A stretch of DNA of 64,000 nucleotides from Desnuesiella massiliensis (GTDB lineage: Bacteria > Bacillota > Clostridia > Clostridiales > Clostridiaceae), in the NCBI RefSeq assembly GCF_001403615.1, contig NZ_LN879452.1:138274-202273 (forward strand), in the 5' to 3' direction. Under the pieces are notes generated by a model. The model was not told where the DNA came from. It made no database searches and saw only the letters and a program-made list of their open reading frames with translations. Position numbers and translations under genes: made by a program. Below are positions 27,295-36,144 of this stretch, one piece after another. Within the stretch, counting starts at the first letter, position 1; each line of letters opens with the position of its first letter.

Positions 27295-27646
27295 TGATTA
27301 ATTAAATTTCGTCCACTCTATTTAGTAATTGGCTATATTCATATTTTAATTAAGCTATAGACAAATATTATTGTAACAAACTATTCATGGTAATTCTCAA
27401 ATACAGCAAAATATAAATATGTTATGGTTTTAACCTAATACTGATGTTAGTATTAAGTTATCAAATCCAAGAAGGTAATTTTATTTCACAAATTGAATTT
27501 AGAATACAATCAAAATATAATATTATTATATTTATCAAGATATAAAAGAGATAATAGTTAAGATACTACCTGCATATTTGTGCATGAAAAGTCGGTTTTG
27601 CAATCTCCATTTCATGTATATTAAATATAGAAAGAGGTGTGAAGGC
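27295..27646. other. Intergenic stretch, no gene seen
   Basis: AT-rich sequence between the toxin remnant and the AraC-type gene. No clear promoter or structure. Confidence 0.3.
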
Positions 27647-28492
27647 ATGGACTGGTTGGAGAGAATGAATCGCGCATTGGATTACATTGAAAGTCATCTA
27701 GATGACGAGATAGATTATACAAAAATGGCAGGAGAAGCGTACTGTTCAGAGTATCATTTTTCAAGAATGTTTTCCTCTATTAGTGGCATTTCTCTTTCAG
27801 AATATATTAGGCGTAGACGGATAACACTCGCTGCTTTTGAAATTCAAAAAACTGATATTCGTATTATAGATGTTGCCATTAAATATGGATATGAATCTCC
27901 TGACTCATTCGCACGAGCTTTTCATAAGATACATGGAATAAAGCCATCTGAAGCTCGTGATAAAGGAGTACAATTAAAGGCCTTTCCACGAATCTCTTTT
28001 CAAATATCTATTAAAGGGGATGTAGAAATGGAGTATAGGATTGAGAACCTTGATTTTGAATTAAGAATAATAGGTAAAAGTAAAAGAGTAAAGACAAGCA
28101 GAGCATTTAAAACAATTCCAACACTTTGGAACTGTGCGAAAAAAGATGGATTTATGCAAAAGTTGATTGATATGTCATGGGAAAATCCAAAATGTAAGCT
28201 TGAAGGCATTCTAGGAATATGCGGGAAAGAGGCAGCAATTACAGAAGAAGAATTTGACTACTTTATGGGAGTAAGATACGAAGGTGAGGTTCCTAATGAT
28301 ATGGAAACTCTTATAATTCCACAAAGCACATGGGCAGTTTTCCCTAATGTTGTAGATGCATGGAAACGTTTATATTCAGAATGGATCCCTACTTCGGGTT
28401 ATGAACTTGCTAATTTACCATGTATTGAATGTTATTATGGTCCAAAACATAAGCCAAGACATGAGTTATGGGTTCCTGTTATCCCTAAATAA
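27647..28492 (+). CDS. AraC-family regulator with GyrI-like effector domain
   Basis: About 281 residues from ATG at 27647 (AAAGAGGTG ahead); upstream in-frame codons lack a ribosome binding site. The N-terminal double helix-turn-helix is typical (ALDYIESHLDDEIDYTKMAG, SEYHFSRMFSSISGISLSEY, IDVAIKYGYESPDSFARAFH, GIKPSEAR). Residues about 120–281 are a GyrI-like ligand-binding domain ending ELWVPVIPK. Such proteins sense small molecules, as in Rob/SoxS-like or multidrug regulators. No obvious target gene adjoins. Confidence 0.92.
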   Translation: MDWLERMNRALDYIESHLDDEIDYTKMAGEAYCSEYHFSRMFSSISGISLSEYIRRRRITLAAFEIQKTDIRIIDVAIKYGYESPDSFARAFHKIHGIKPSEARDKGVQLKAFPRISFQISIKGDVEMEYRIENLDFELRIIGKSKRVKTSRAFKTIPTLWNCAKKDGFMQKLIDMSWENPKCKLEGILGICGKEAAITEEEFDYFMGVRYEGEVPNDMETLIIPQSTWAVFPNVVDAWKRLYSEWIPTSGYELANLPCIECYYGPKHKPRHELWVPVIPK

Positions 28493-28655
28493 TAATAAAA
28501 AATTCATTGGGTAAAAGTATAAAGCTGACACATCCTATGTAGTCTTTATTGGATTTTGCTAATAGACTTGATTATATAAACTTCTATAGATGTCTATAAA
28601 TGTAAATGTCATACGTACTAAAATAAGTGTAAAAGATGTAATTTAAGGAATTTAA

Positions 28656-28699
28656 AAATGACTACGAAATGACTACATTTTGACTATACTTTGATTACA
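28656..28699 (+). repeat. Four 11-bp direct repeats (iteron-like)
   Basis: Units AAATGACTACG, AAATGACTACA, TTTTGACTATA and CTTTGATTACA follow each other without gaps. The period of 11 bases, one helical turn, suggests a protein-binding array. Confidence 0.6.
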
Positions 28700-28712
28700 A
28701 AAAGGTATGTAT

Positions 28713-28747
28713 ATTCAAGCCTTCATTATATGTGGGCTTGAATTTTT
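28713..28747. terminator. Terminator between convergent genes
   Basis: ATTCAAGCC (28713–28721) pairs with GGCTTGAAT (28735–28743), followed by TTTTT. It can serve the AraC-type gene and, in reverse, the four-helix-bundle gene. Confidence 0.75.
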
Positions 28748-28755
28748 TGATTCTA

Positions 28756-29148
28756 CTAATTTTCATCTATTTGAGTTTGCACCTTGCGCATATAACCAAT
28801 CAGCATTTTGATTATTTCAATAGTTTTATTATCCAATAATTCATAGTCATTTTGTGATATATAGCCGTTCACCAAAGAAAGCTCCAGCCAGTGTCTGCAT
28901 TCGGAGGCACTCCCCAGAGCGTTATTGATAAAGGATACCTTTTTCTTGGGGTATAGTTGTCCACAGCCTTCAGCAATATTTGCTGCAATAGAGGTTGTAC
29001 ATCTAATTATTTGGGATTTCATAGCATATGTCTCGTAAGCGGGAAAATTTGCGGTAACAGAATATATATACTTGGCAAGATCTATAGCCTTATGCCAGAC
29101 CTTTAGAGTTTTAAAGTCTTTAACGTGTATTAGAGTATCTTGATACAT
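28756..29148 (-). CDS. Four-helix bundle protein (23S IVP/Avd-like)
   Basis: About 130 residues; ATG at 29148 has GGAAGTGG upstream. The motifs VWHKAIDLAKYIY, QIIRCTTSIAANIAEGCGQ and SASECRHWLELSLV are characteristic of the four-helix bundle family that includes proteins from 23S rRNA intervening sequences and Avd of diversity-generating retroelements. No reverse transcriptase or template repeat is nearby, so a retroelement role is not supported. The biological role is unknown. Confidence 0.88.
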   Translation of the reverse strand: MYQDTLIHVKDFKTLKVWHKAIDLAKYIYSVTANFPAYETYAMKSQIIRCTTSIAANIAEGCGQLYPKKKVSFINNALGSASECRHWLELSLVNGYISQNDYELLDNKTIEIIKMLIGYMRKVQTQIDEN

Positions 29149-29219
29149 ATAAACCACTTCCTTTCCAAAATTTTGTTTGATGCTTTTATGATATAAAATA
29201 AATACTGATTAATCAAATT

Positions 29220-29696
29220 TTACTCGCATTTATTTTCAAGTGGAAATTTAATGGGTTTCTTTTTCATTATTTCTTTAAAGGTGTCGTTTAAATATTTATT
29301 TTTACTCTTACCCTCTAACACGGCTTGTATCATAACATATCTGTAAACATCGCAGTCCCAAATAACAGTATCCTTTTTATCATCTGAATTTTTATTAGTA
29401 TTATTTTTGGACTTTTTTAATACACTGCATTGAGTACAGTAGCTCCCAAAAAGTCCAGTTTTTAAAGATTTCTTATATTCATCTTCTTTCCATATTTCAA
29501 ACCATCCGTTGTCTTTGTATTTTGCAACGTTGAACCAGTTTCCGCATCTATAACATTTCTTTTGAAGAATAAAATCAGATGTTAAGCGAAAATTACTTGT
29601 TCCTTCTCTTGTAAATTCTGGAGTAGGCACTTTTTCACCATTTATAATTACCGCAAAATCATTTCTTTTTATAATTTGAAAATCTTCATTATTCAT
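29220..29696 (-). CDS. Zinc-ribbon protein of unknown function
   Basis: About 158 residues from ATG at 29696 (AAAGGTTGTG upstream). A four-cysteine zinc-binding pair is visible: CYRCGNWF and, about 35 residues later, YCTQCSVLKK. The C-terminal half has a VIWDCDVYRYVMIQAVLEGK segment. It could bind nucleic acid. No named family. Confidence 0.6.
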   Translation of the reverse strand: MNNEDFQIIKRNDFAVIINGEKVPTPEFTREGTSNFRLTSDFILQKKCYRCGNWFNVAKYKDNGWFEIWKEDEYKKSLKTGLFGSYCTQCSVLKKSKNNTNKNSDDKKDTVIWDCDVYRYVMIQAVLEGKSKNKYLNDTFKEIMKKKPIKFPLENKCE

Positions 29697-29701
29697 ATAT
29701 A

Positions 29702-29995
29702 TCACAACCTTTCATTTTCATATTTCGTGATATTCGGAATTTCAGAATACCTGACTTGGTTATATATTTGCAAATGATAAAAATGAAAGTCAAGTTTTTT
29801 TGCTAAAAACGTAATATAAAAAGCGTAATTGGTTTTTAAATTTGCTATAGTCTTTAGAATATATATTAGATTAATTATAGAAAATAGAAGAAAAATAAAG
29901 GTTTTGTAAGAGATTGTAGTATAATCGCTTTTAAATTTACTTTGATAACTATAAATCGTGAATATAGGCAATAGAAGCCAGTGTGTTATTATCAC
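29702..29995 (-). CDS. Possible small hydrophobic protein
   Basis: A 97-residue frame from GTG at 29995 with two hydrophobic stretches. There is no ribosome binding site and the codon use is poor, so it may not be real. Confidence 0.2.
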   Translation of the reverse strand: MIITHWLLLPIFTIYSYQSKFKSDYTTISYKTFIFLLFSIINLIYILKTIANLKTNYAFYITFLAKKLDFHFYHLQIYNQVRYSEIPNITKYENERL

Positions 29996-30479
29996 GATAT
30001 AATATCTAATAATTATATAAACTCATTTTTAAGCAATTTTATTTTTCTGCCGTGGAGGACTAATTAATGGCGTAAATTATATAGAAAAATTAGATTTGAG
30101 AAAGCACAGTAATGGGAAGATAAGGCTGAAAAGCTACTTGAAATAAAAAAAGAAAATGATGAGATAGTTGACGCTCACTCATCATTTTCTAACAACCTCT
30201 AATAACCCATGAACACACAGGTCACATTTTTTCTACCTTTATTATACCACATATTTAGAGAAATAAGCATTTTTGATAAAAAGACTAAATAAGATGAAAA
30301 CATGGATAATGCATTTATTCTCATAGTAACCATAGAAATTCTTTGTTTAACAGGTGTAAGCATATATGCAATCAAACTAATCAAATTAATGACTACCTGA
30401 AATTATTAGTCTATATAATTACAAAGATTACTTTATGTAAAGTCTATATATGAGATGTATCATATATAGGCTTTTTTCA
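29996..30479. other. Intergenic stretch with a terminator hairpin
   Basis: GAAAATGATGAG (30152–30163) pairs perfectly with CTCATCATTTTC (30178–30189). Just before it is a short decayed-looking frame (KAEKLLEIKKENDE). Nothing else is supported. Confidence 0.45.
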
Positions 30480-30773
30480 TTACTGGGGTGTTTTACTTAA
30501 TTTTAACATCCATCTTATTCCGGTTTTAACGCTGCTGGTAGTAGGAGTATCTATTTCATAATCATGAAAAGATGGCTCTGCAATCAAGGAACAGCCGCAA
30601 GAGTTAAGTTGCCCTCTTGCCATTATTATAGCTTTTATAGCTACATAATTAGATCCAACTCCGATTGTATTTACTATTACGGTATCTCCTACTTTAATAT
30701 TACCAACAATTGACGTTTTTAATGAATTAACATCTGTTTTGCTTCCAGCCTTTAGATTAACTATCTTACCCAT
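30480..30773 (-). CDS. SpoVS-like protein
   Basis: A 97-residue protein with the SpoVS pattern: SKTDVNSLKTSIVGNIKVGD, then GVGSNYVAIKAIIMARGQL and LIAEPSFHDYEID. SpoVS is a small Alba-like protein affecting sporulation in Bacillus and Clostridium. This copy is divergent and lies inside the mobile element, so it is probably an accessory paralogue that acts on host development or DNA packaging. GGAGGAATT precedes the ATG. Confidence 0.8.
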   Translation of the reverse strand: MGKIVNLKAGSKTDVNSLKTSIVGNIKVGDTVIVNTIGVGSNYVAIKAIIMARGQLNSCGCSLIAEPSFHDYEIDTPTTSSVKTGIRWMLKLSKTPQ

Positions 30774-31351
30774 AGAATTCCTCCTTCATTCATCTTTAAA
30801 TCAAAGATTTATTGTAGGAATAGAATATACAATGATTTATTAGAACATCAAGTATATTTACGGCTTATGTTACAAGATAAGACATAATCATAGTGTTTAT
30901 TTTAATAAAAAGTGAGTTTTGTCAAATGGAATCAAATCAGACTTTTCCTTTATGAGTAGTTATACAAAAGTCATATAGTAAATAATATTACCTTCCATAA
31001 TATCATTAGAGCCGTTTCCAAAAATAGTACAATTATTTAGTTTATAAATAGGGATATAAAGTTTTATGGAGTAGAATTTGGTTTCTAACTGAAGAATTAT
31101 TATAATAAATTTAAACAATCATAAAACTACATATATCACCTCATAAAGGTAACGATTAATACATACGGAATAATTTATAAAGAGTTTAACATAGAAGAAG
31201 TGGATTTTAGTGCATTTTTGGAATCGATAGTAGGTATAAATAGGAAAGTAATATAAATTCTATATAACTTTAATAAACTTACTCAAAGAAAGAATTGTTA
31301 AACTCAAGTGGCAAACCCGATGAATTTTAATATTATGAGGGGGTGAGTTCT
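30774..31351. other. Intergenic stretch upstream of the replication genes
   Basis: AT-rich, with short unsupported frames only (for example 31149–31256). This is where an origin for the replication module might lie, but I see no clear iterons. Confidence 0.3.
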
Positions 31352-32095
31352 ATGGGTAATAAAGTCACAAAAGTACAGCAAATGTATGAAGGATATAAAA
31401 TAGCTTTTAAGAATAATGAGGGCAAAGAATCTTGCTATAGGATTTTTTATGAATTGCTTAATTTTACTCAATCAGAATTTGAAAACTATAATAAAGTCGG
31501 AGGATACTATGCAGTATATATCGAAAACTACGTGTTAGAGGCTAAAAATATTTCTCACAAGGACAAGCTGATTTATATTATGATTAAGGCTTATATAAAT
31601 AAGCATAAGGTAGCATTTCCATCAATCGAGCATTTAGAAGAGTGTACTGGTCAATCCCATACTACAATAATAGATAGTATAAATAATCTTGTAAGCCATG
31701 GATATATTAAGGCTGAACGAAGTAGAAGAAGAGAGAATGATAAGAGATTCAACCATAATAACTATTATTTTAATTTATATGATAGTAGTGTAACGTTTGT
31801 TCCCTTTTGTGTTGTCTTTTCTATAGCTTTGAATATTACAGAGAAGATGCTTTATATATTCTTGCTTCAAAAAGTTAAGAATGGATATATGGTAACTATT
31901 ACAATAGAGGAAATAATGAAGTTTTTGAATAGAAAGGATAAAAAGACTTTAAAACGGCTATTGGATAGTTTAAAGGAAAGGGGATTAATATTTACTTATT
32001 ATAAAACTACAAAAGGACCTGAATGTGAAAAGGCAGTTTGTTTACTATTGAGGCGAATCTGTCCACCGGAGTTACAAATAGAATATGAAGATTAG
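31352..32095 (+). CDS. Winged-helix replication-initiator-like protein
   Basis: About 247 residues from ATG at 31352 (GAGGGGGTGAG upstream). The middle (HKDKLIYIMIKAYINKHKVA, then SIEHLEECTGQSHTTIIDSI, NNLVSHGYIKAERSR) is a MarR/DnaD-like winged helix found in plasmid and phage replication initiators, and a second helix-turn-helix follows (IEEIMKFLNRKDKKTLKRLL). Its 3' end lies 11 bases before the start of the primase gene. Together they look like the replication module of a plasmid or integrative element. Confidence 0.7.
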   Translation: MGNKVTKVQQMYEGYKIAFKNNEGKESCYRIFYELLNFTQSEFENYNKVGGYYAVYIENYVLEAKNISHKDKLIYIMIKAYINKHKVAFPSIEHLEECTGQSHTTIIDSINNLVSHGYIKAERSRRRENDKRFNHNNYYFNLYDSSVTFVPFCVVFSIALNITEKMLYIFLLQKVKNGYMVTITIEEIMKFLNRKDKKTLKRLLDSLKERGLIFTYYKTTKGPECEKAVCLLLRRICPPELQIEYED

Positions 32096-32105
32096 GGTGA
32101 TAGTT

Positions 32106-33206
32106 ATGATTAATTGGAAGATTGAGAAGGAAATAATTAAAAACATAGATTTAACAATGCTTTTAGATGAACTCGGAGTTGATTACAGGAATTCGGGTGA
32201 ATATATAAGAACAGTTTGTGTATTCCATGAAAATGCCAGTAAATTTAATTTAGCATTAAATAGGAATAAAAAATCAATGATATGTTTTAGTCACCACTGT
32301 GAACAGCATGAATATAATCTTACTGATTTTGTTATGAAAGCTGGTAATATAAAAGAAAGAAAAGAAGCTATTGAATTTATGGCTAAACTTGCTGGGCTTG
32401 AGATTGATAATAAGGGGTGGAATGTAAAGCCTATCCAATATAATAGGAAGAAAGGCTTAATGTTTAAAGAGAGCACTATTGCTTATCGTAGAAATATAAG
32501 TAATATATTACCAGGAGGAAATAAATTATATCTTAAGGAGAGCGATATAAGAGAATATCATTCAAATTTAAAAGAAAAAAAGAGTGCCATTCGTTATTTA
32601 GAAGGTAGAGGCTTAAATGAAGATGACATGGAAGATTATTATTTAGGTTTTGACTGCGAGGAAGAACGAATAGTGTTTCCTATATATAATGAGAATGGAA
32701 AGCTGAAGGCAGTAAGCAAGAGAATTTTTTATAATACGGATGAAAATGAATTTAAACCAAAGTATAAATGTTTAGGTAATAAATCGGAATGCTTATATGG
32801 ATATTATCATCTAATGCAAAAGGGATTAGATACAAACAACGTTATTCTTGTAGAAGGAACTTTTGATGCAATTATGTTGCAGAAGTATGGATATAGTGCT
32901 ATGGCTCTAATGGGGTGTGTTATAAGTAACTATCAGTTAAAAATATTGAAAGAAATGAATCCAGATCATATAATTCTGTGCCTTGATAATGACAATATAA
33001 TAGATGAGGATAATGCAGGAAAAGAAGGTACACTCAAATGCATTAATAATTTTTCAAGGGCTGGATTTGATTTAGAACAAATATCTGTAATTCAGCTAAA
33101 AGGAAATTACCAAGATCCTGATGAAGTACCTGCAACGGAATTTAGACAATTCTATGAAAGACGAATAAAAGGCATAGATTATTATTTGATGAACCAGGTT
33201 AGGTAG
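32106..33206 (+). CDS. DnaG-like primase (CHC2 zinc finger + Toprim)
   Basis: About 366 residues. The N-terminal CHC2-type zinc site is CVFHENASKFN with CFSHHCEQHEYNLTDFV. The central domain has a YLEGRGLNEDDMEDYYLGFD segment. The C-terminal Toprim domain carries VEGTFDAIML (catalytic Glu) and LDNDNIIDEDNAGKEG (metal-binding Asp). No helicase-binding domain is evident, so it is shorter than a chromosomal DnaG (about 600 residues). It follows the initiator-like gene closely. Confidence 0.88.
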   Translation: MINWKIEKEIIKNIDLTMLLDELGVDYRNSGEYIRTVCVFHENASKFNLALNRNKKSMICFSHHCEQHEYNLTDFVMKAGNIKERKEAIEFMAKLAGLEIDNKGWNVKPIQYNRKKGLMFKESTIAYRRNISNILPGGNKLYLKESDIREYHSNLKEKKSAIRYLEGRGLNEDDMEDYYLGFDCEEERIVFPIYNENGKLKAVSKRIFYNTDENEFKPKYKCLGNKSECLYGYYHLMQKGLDTNNVILVEGTFDAIMLQKYGYSAMALMGCVISNYQLKILKEMNPDHIILCLDNDNIIDEDNAGKEGTLKCINNFSRAGFDLEQISVIQLKGNYQDPDEVPATEFRQFYERRIKGIDYYLMNQVR

Positions 33207-33508
33207 AAAATTCAGGTTACTAAAAATTTTAGAGAGTAAAATTTGAGTAAGGCTTTTAAATATTATAGAATAATAATATAAGATATGGTTCAGTCGACTA
33301 AACCTTTCTTAAGAAGTGCATTTCAAGAGTATTAATGGTTTATATTGCAGATCTGCTAACAAATTATTGAATTCCATTTAAATAAGATAATTAAATAAAA
33401 ATAGTAAATTGGAACCTGGCCATATTTATAAAAGGCATAGGCTTGGTATTGAACTGCTTAAAAATGAATATGTAGTTTTATAAATAAAAGTGAAAAGGAG
33501 ATGGTAAT
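33207..33508. other. Intergenic stretch with repeated motif
   Basis: The 29-base motif at 33221–33249 is a near copy of 8422–8450. A near-palindrome GGTTCAGTCGACTAAACC lies at about 33287–33304. No gene. Confidence 0.35.
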
Positions 33509-33994
33509 ATGAGAACAATAAAAATTAATAATGAAAATACAATTGAAAAGGTTAAAAACTATCCTGTTGGAGAATATATATATGCTGATCAGGAAAATAA
33601 AGAGAAGATATTTGAAGTGTATTCAGGGGATATGGCTGCAGGAATGATAGACACTCTTTCGACTATGTATAAATTAGCAAAAGCAGAATTGAGAAATTAT
33701 TTTACACTCGAAGAGGTATGGTGCATAGTGAGAGCTTTTCATTCGACAAGCTATGAACCAAGCGAATTCAAGCCAAAAGACATACTAATTATAGGAATAG
33801 AGAATTGTTTCATATATGAACCTCATGATGAACTTTCACAAGTAGGAATAAATACAGTTATTGAAAAAATAAAAACACTTTCACAGTTTCAATGCCATAC
33901 ACTTCTTATGATGTATTTTGAGTTCAGAAACAATAATTTTGGGTTTGAAATACCTTATAATGAAATTAAAAGGGTATTTATGATAGAGGAATAA
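33509..33994 (+). CDS. Unknown 161-residue protein
   Basis: An acidic protein beginning MRTIKINNENTIEKVKNYPV with a strong AAAAGGAGATGG ribosome binding site. Segments FTLEEVWCIVRAFHSTSYEP and HDELSQVGINTVIEKIK suggest an alpha/beta fold. No family recognised. It follows the primase gene by 300 bp and is ended by a strong terminator. Confidence 0.65.
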   Translation: MRTIKINNENTIEKVKNYPVGEYIYADQENKEKIFEVYSGDMAAGMIDTLSTMYKLAKAELRNYFTLEEVWCIVRAFHSTSYEPSEFKPKDILIIGIENCFIYEPHDELSQVGINTVIEKIKTLSQFQCHTLLMMYFEFRNNNFGFEIPYNEIKRVFMIEE

Positions 33995-34056
33995 GATTTT
34001 GAAAAAAGCAATATATTTTTCAGAGAATAATAATGGCTTTAACTATAGAGTAGTTG

Positions 34057-34098
34057 AAAAAAGTTTGGGCTTAACTGAAGTCCAAACTTTTTTATTGG
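34057..34098. terminator. Strong terminator
   Basis: AAAAAAGTTTGG (34057–34068) pairs with CCAAACTTTTTT (34082–34093). It works in both orientations. Confidence 0.85.
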
Positions 34099-34272
34099 TT
34101 GAGATATAAATTTGGTTGATATTTGATACTTGGAGATTGAGAAAGTTGGACATTATGGAAGCGTTTTTTAAACTTTTTAATATGAAATTTTATTAGGTAG
34201 CTGCAATACCAATACTTTAGCGCTATAATAAGGATAGACAAAATGGTTATTTTGTCTAACTAATTATGAAAA

Positions 34273-34298
34273 GAAAAAAGCGAAGTTAGCCTTCGCTT
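34273..34298 (-). terminator. Terminator of the ABC-3C operon
   Basis: AAGCGAAG and CTTCGCTT pair around TTAGC (34278–34298); on the minus strand a T-rich run follows. Confidence 0.75.
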
Positions 34299-34307
34299 CT
34301 AATAGTT

Positions 34308-35927
34308 TTAGTTATTTCGTTCTTGTTTCCAGTTTTTAATAAATAACAATTTATCTTTGGACAAGTCTAATACCTTATGTTTGGTAATTAAATCTGCCGT
34401 ATCTGTTTTGTATGAATGTATTTTATCAATAGCAATGAATATCTGTTTCTTATTATTACTATATAACTCGATTATATTTTCTAATGCAGAATTTTCAATG
34501 TTTTTTAAAAGTGGTAAGTCATGTGCGATAGCAGGTAAACAGGTTAGGTCTAAAATTGCTAAATCAAATGTAATGAGGTTTGCAAAAGCAGTACCGGTTC
34601 CAGTATCACCATAAGTGTTAAAGGTGTATTTATTTCCATGTATATTAAGAGTAGGATCACGTCTATTATCAGTATATATTAGTTGGTTTAATTCATGCAT
34701 TTTTATATTTATTTGATTACATATTTCATCTAATAGGGTTACTTTTATATTTTCTAAAGATTCATTAGAGGTAGCTATAGAATTTTCAAGTGTTAATTTT
34801 TTGGTGTAGTAACCATTCTCGTCGGTAAATTGTTTTATTTGGGCTGATAATTCTATAACTTTGTCTATTGCATATTTAGGAGCATCTTTTATAAGTAACT
34901 TTTCACTTATTTCTTTATCTATAGCATTAATTTGATTGTTAAGCATATTAATTTTTGACTTTAGTTCTTTTTCGGTATTTTGAAGTTCAGATTTTAAGAT
35001 TTTAGTAATAGATGAGTGGAAAGCATCAACTTTTTTTACTTGTTCAACATTAAAATTAGGGAAGTATGTAACTAATCTTGTTAATTCAGAATCAAGTGAT
35101 ATATTTTTTGTTTCAAGGTTAGTTAATGTGCGGGTAAGTCTGCTTTCATACATATTTTTTTCAGTGATTAAAATACTTTTTCTTTTTCTCAAATCAAGGA
35201 CTTCTTTTGAAATAAGAGCTTCAATTTCTGCTGATTTAGTAATAATATTCTTTTTCATCACATCTAATTCTTCATTTAATTCAGAAATCTTCTTATTATT
35301 TTTATTAAATAATGTTTTGTTCATTCTGGGAATTAGATCCTTTTTTGCAGCATCATTAAGTAATTTTTTTTCTTCAATCAAGGACTCAATATGATCTTCA
35401 AGTTCCTTTATAGTCTTGTATTTATCAAATAACTTAAGCAATGAAACAATTGATTTTGCGGCAGATTCTTTTTCAAAATATTGTATTGGCTTTCTTTCGT
35501 TAAGGTTCTCTTTACCATATACTCTGAAATATCTACCGATGATTTCCCTAAAAGATATGTCTTCTATCTGAATTTGATATTTTATTTTTAGTAATTTTGT
35601 GAAATCAGATATTTTTATTTTATCTAGAACTTCAAATTTTTCATTACATACAGAAACATAGTTATATTCATTTGTAGAACGAATAAAAAATAATTCTTCT
35701 GCATTAAATACATAGGAAAATTTAAAAAGATGATGGTCTAGTGCTTGTATAGCATCGAAATTCCTTTTTATATAGTCATCGCCACCAAAAACAAAATCTA
35801 TAATCATTAACATAGTTGATTTACCAATGGAGTTAGAAGCAATATCGTCACCAACAATAGTATTTAAACCATTATGAAAAATAATTTGCTTATTAGTGAA
35901 TTTATCGCAAATTATCTGCTTTAACAT
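34308..35927 (-). CDS. ABC-3C system ATPase (SMC-like)
   Basis: A 539-residue SMC-type ATPase. The N-terminus has a P-loop GDDIASNSIGKST preceded by FHNGLNTIVG. The centre is a long coiled coil (about residues 180–360), and the C-terminus holds a late Walker-B-like ATFDLAILDL-type segment (ANLITFDLAILDLTCLPAIA) and DNRRDPTLNIHG. Such ATPases form the motor part of ABC-three-component conflict systems. It overlaps the middle component by 26 bases at its start. It is the third gene of a leftward three-gene operon. Confidence 0.8.
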   Translation of the reverse strand: MLKQIICDKFTNKQIIFHNGLNTIVGDDIASNSIGKSTMLMIIDFVFGGDDYIKRNFDAIQALDHHLFKFSYVFNAEELFFIRSTNEYNYVSVCNEKFEVLDKIKISDFTKLLKIKYQIQIEDISFREIIGRYFRVYGKENLNERKPIQYFEKESAAKSIVSLLKLFDKYKTIKELEDHIESLIEEKKLLNDAAKKDLIPRMNKTLFNKNNKKISELNEELDVMKKNIITKSAEIEALISKEVLDLRKRKSILITEKNMYESRLTRTLTNLETKNISLDSELTRLVTYFPNFNVEQVKKVDAFHSSITKILKSELQNTEKELKSKINMLNNQINAIDKEISEKLLIKDAPKYAIDKVIELSAQIKQFTDENGYYTKKLTLENSIATSNESLENIKVTLLDEICNQINIKMHELNQLIYTDNRRDPTLNIHGNKYTFNTYGDTGTGTAFANLITFDLAILDLTCLPAIAHDLPLLKNIENSALENIIELYSNNKKQIFIAIDKIHSYKTDTADLITKHKVLDLSKDKLLFIKNWKQERNN

Positions 35928-36144
35928 ATTTTAACACCTTCATTCTCTCATCAAATTCAATTCTTTCAAGAGCAAATAATACATCTAAAGTTAATATATA
36001 TTGATTTACATCTTCAAAATTACATTTTACTTTTTGATATAAATTTTCCAAATTTTCATCTTCATGCACTAGGACATCAAGTATATATGTGAGTTTAGAT
36101 AATATACTATCTTTGAATGGTATTAACTTGTTTGGCATTATCAT
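35902..36144 (-). CDS. ABC-3C system middle component
   Basis: An 80-residue helical protein (LIPFKDSILSKLTYILDVLV, VLFALERIEFDERMKVLKYV). Its size, helical pattern and position between an SMC-like ATPase and a domain-fused endonuclease match the middle components that define ABC-3C operons. It overlaps both neighbours (4 and 26 bases), so the three proteins should be made in fixed proportion. Family subtype is not assigned. Confidence 0.75.
   Translation of the reverse strand: MIMPNKLIPFKDSILSKLTYILDVLVHEDENLENLYQKVKCNFEDVNQYILTLDVLFALERIEFDERMKVLKYVKADNLR

Noticed and set aside
28756..29148. Avd protein of a diversity-generating retroelement
   Set aside because: No reverse transcriptase, template or variable repeat is nearby; the generic four-helix-bundle assignment is enough.
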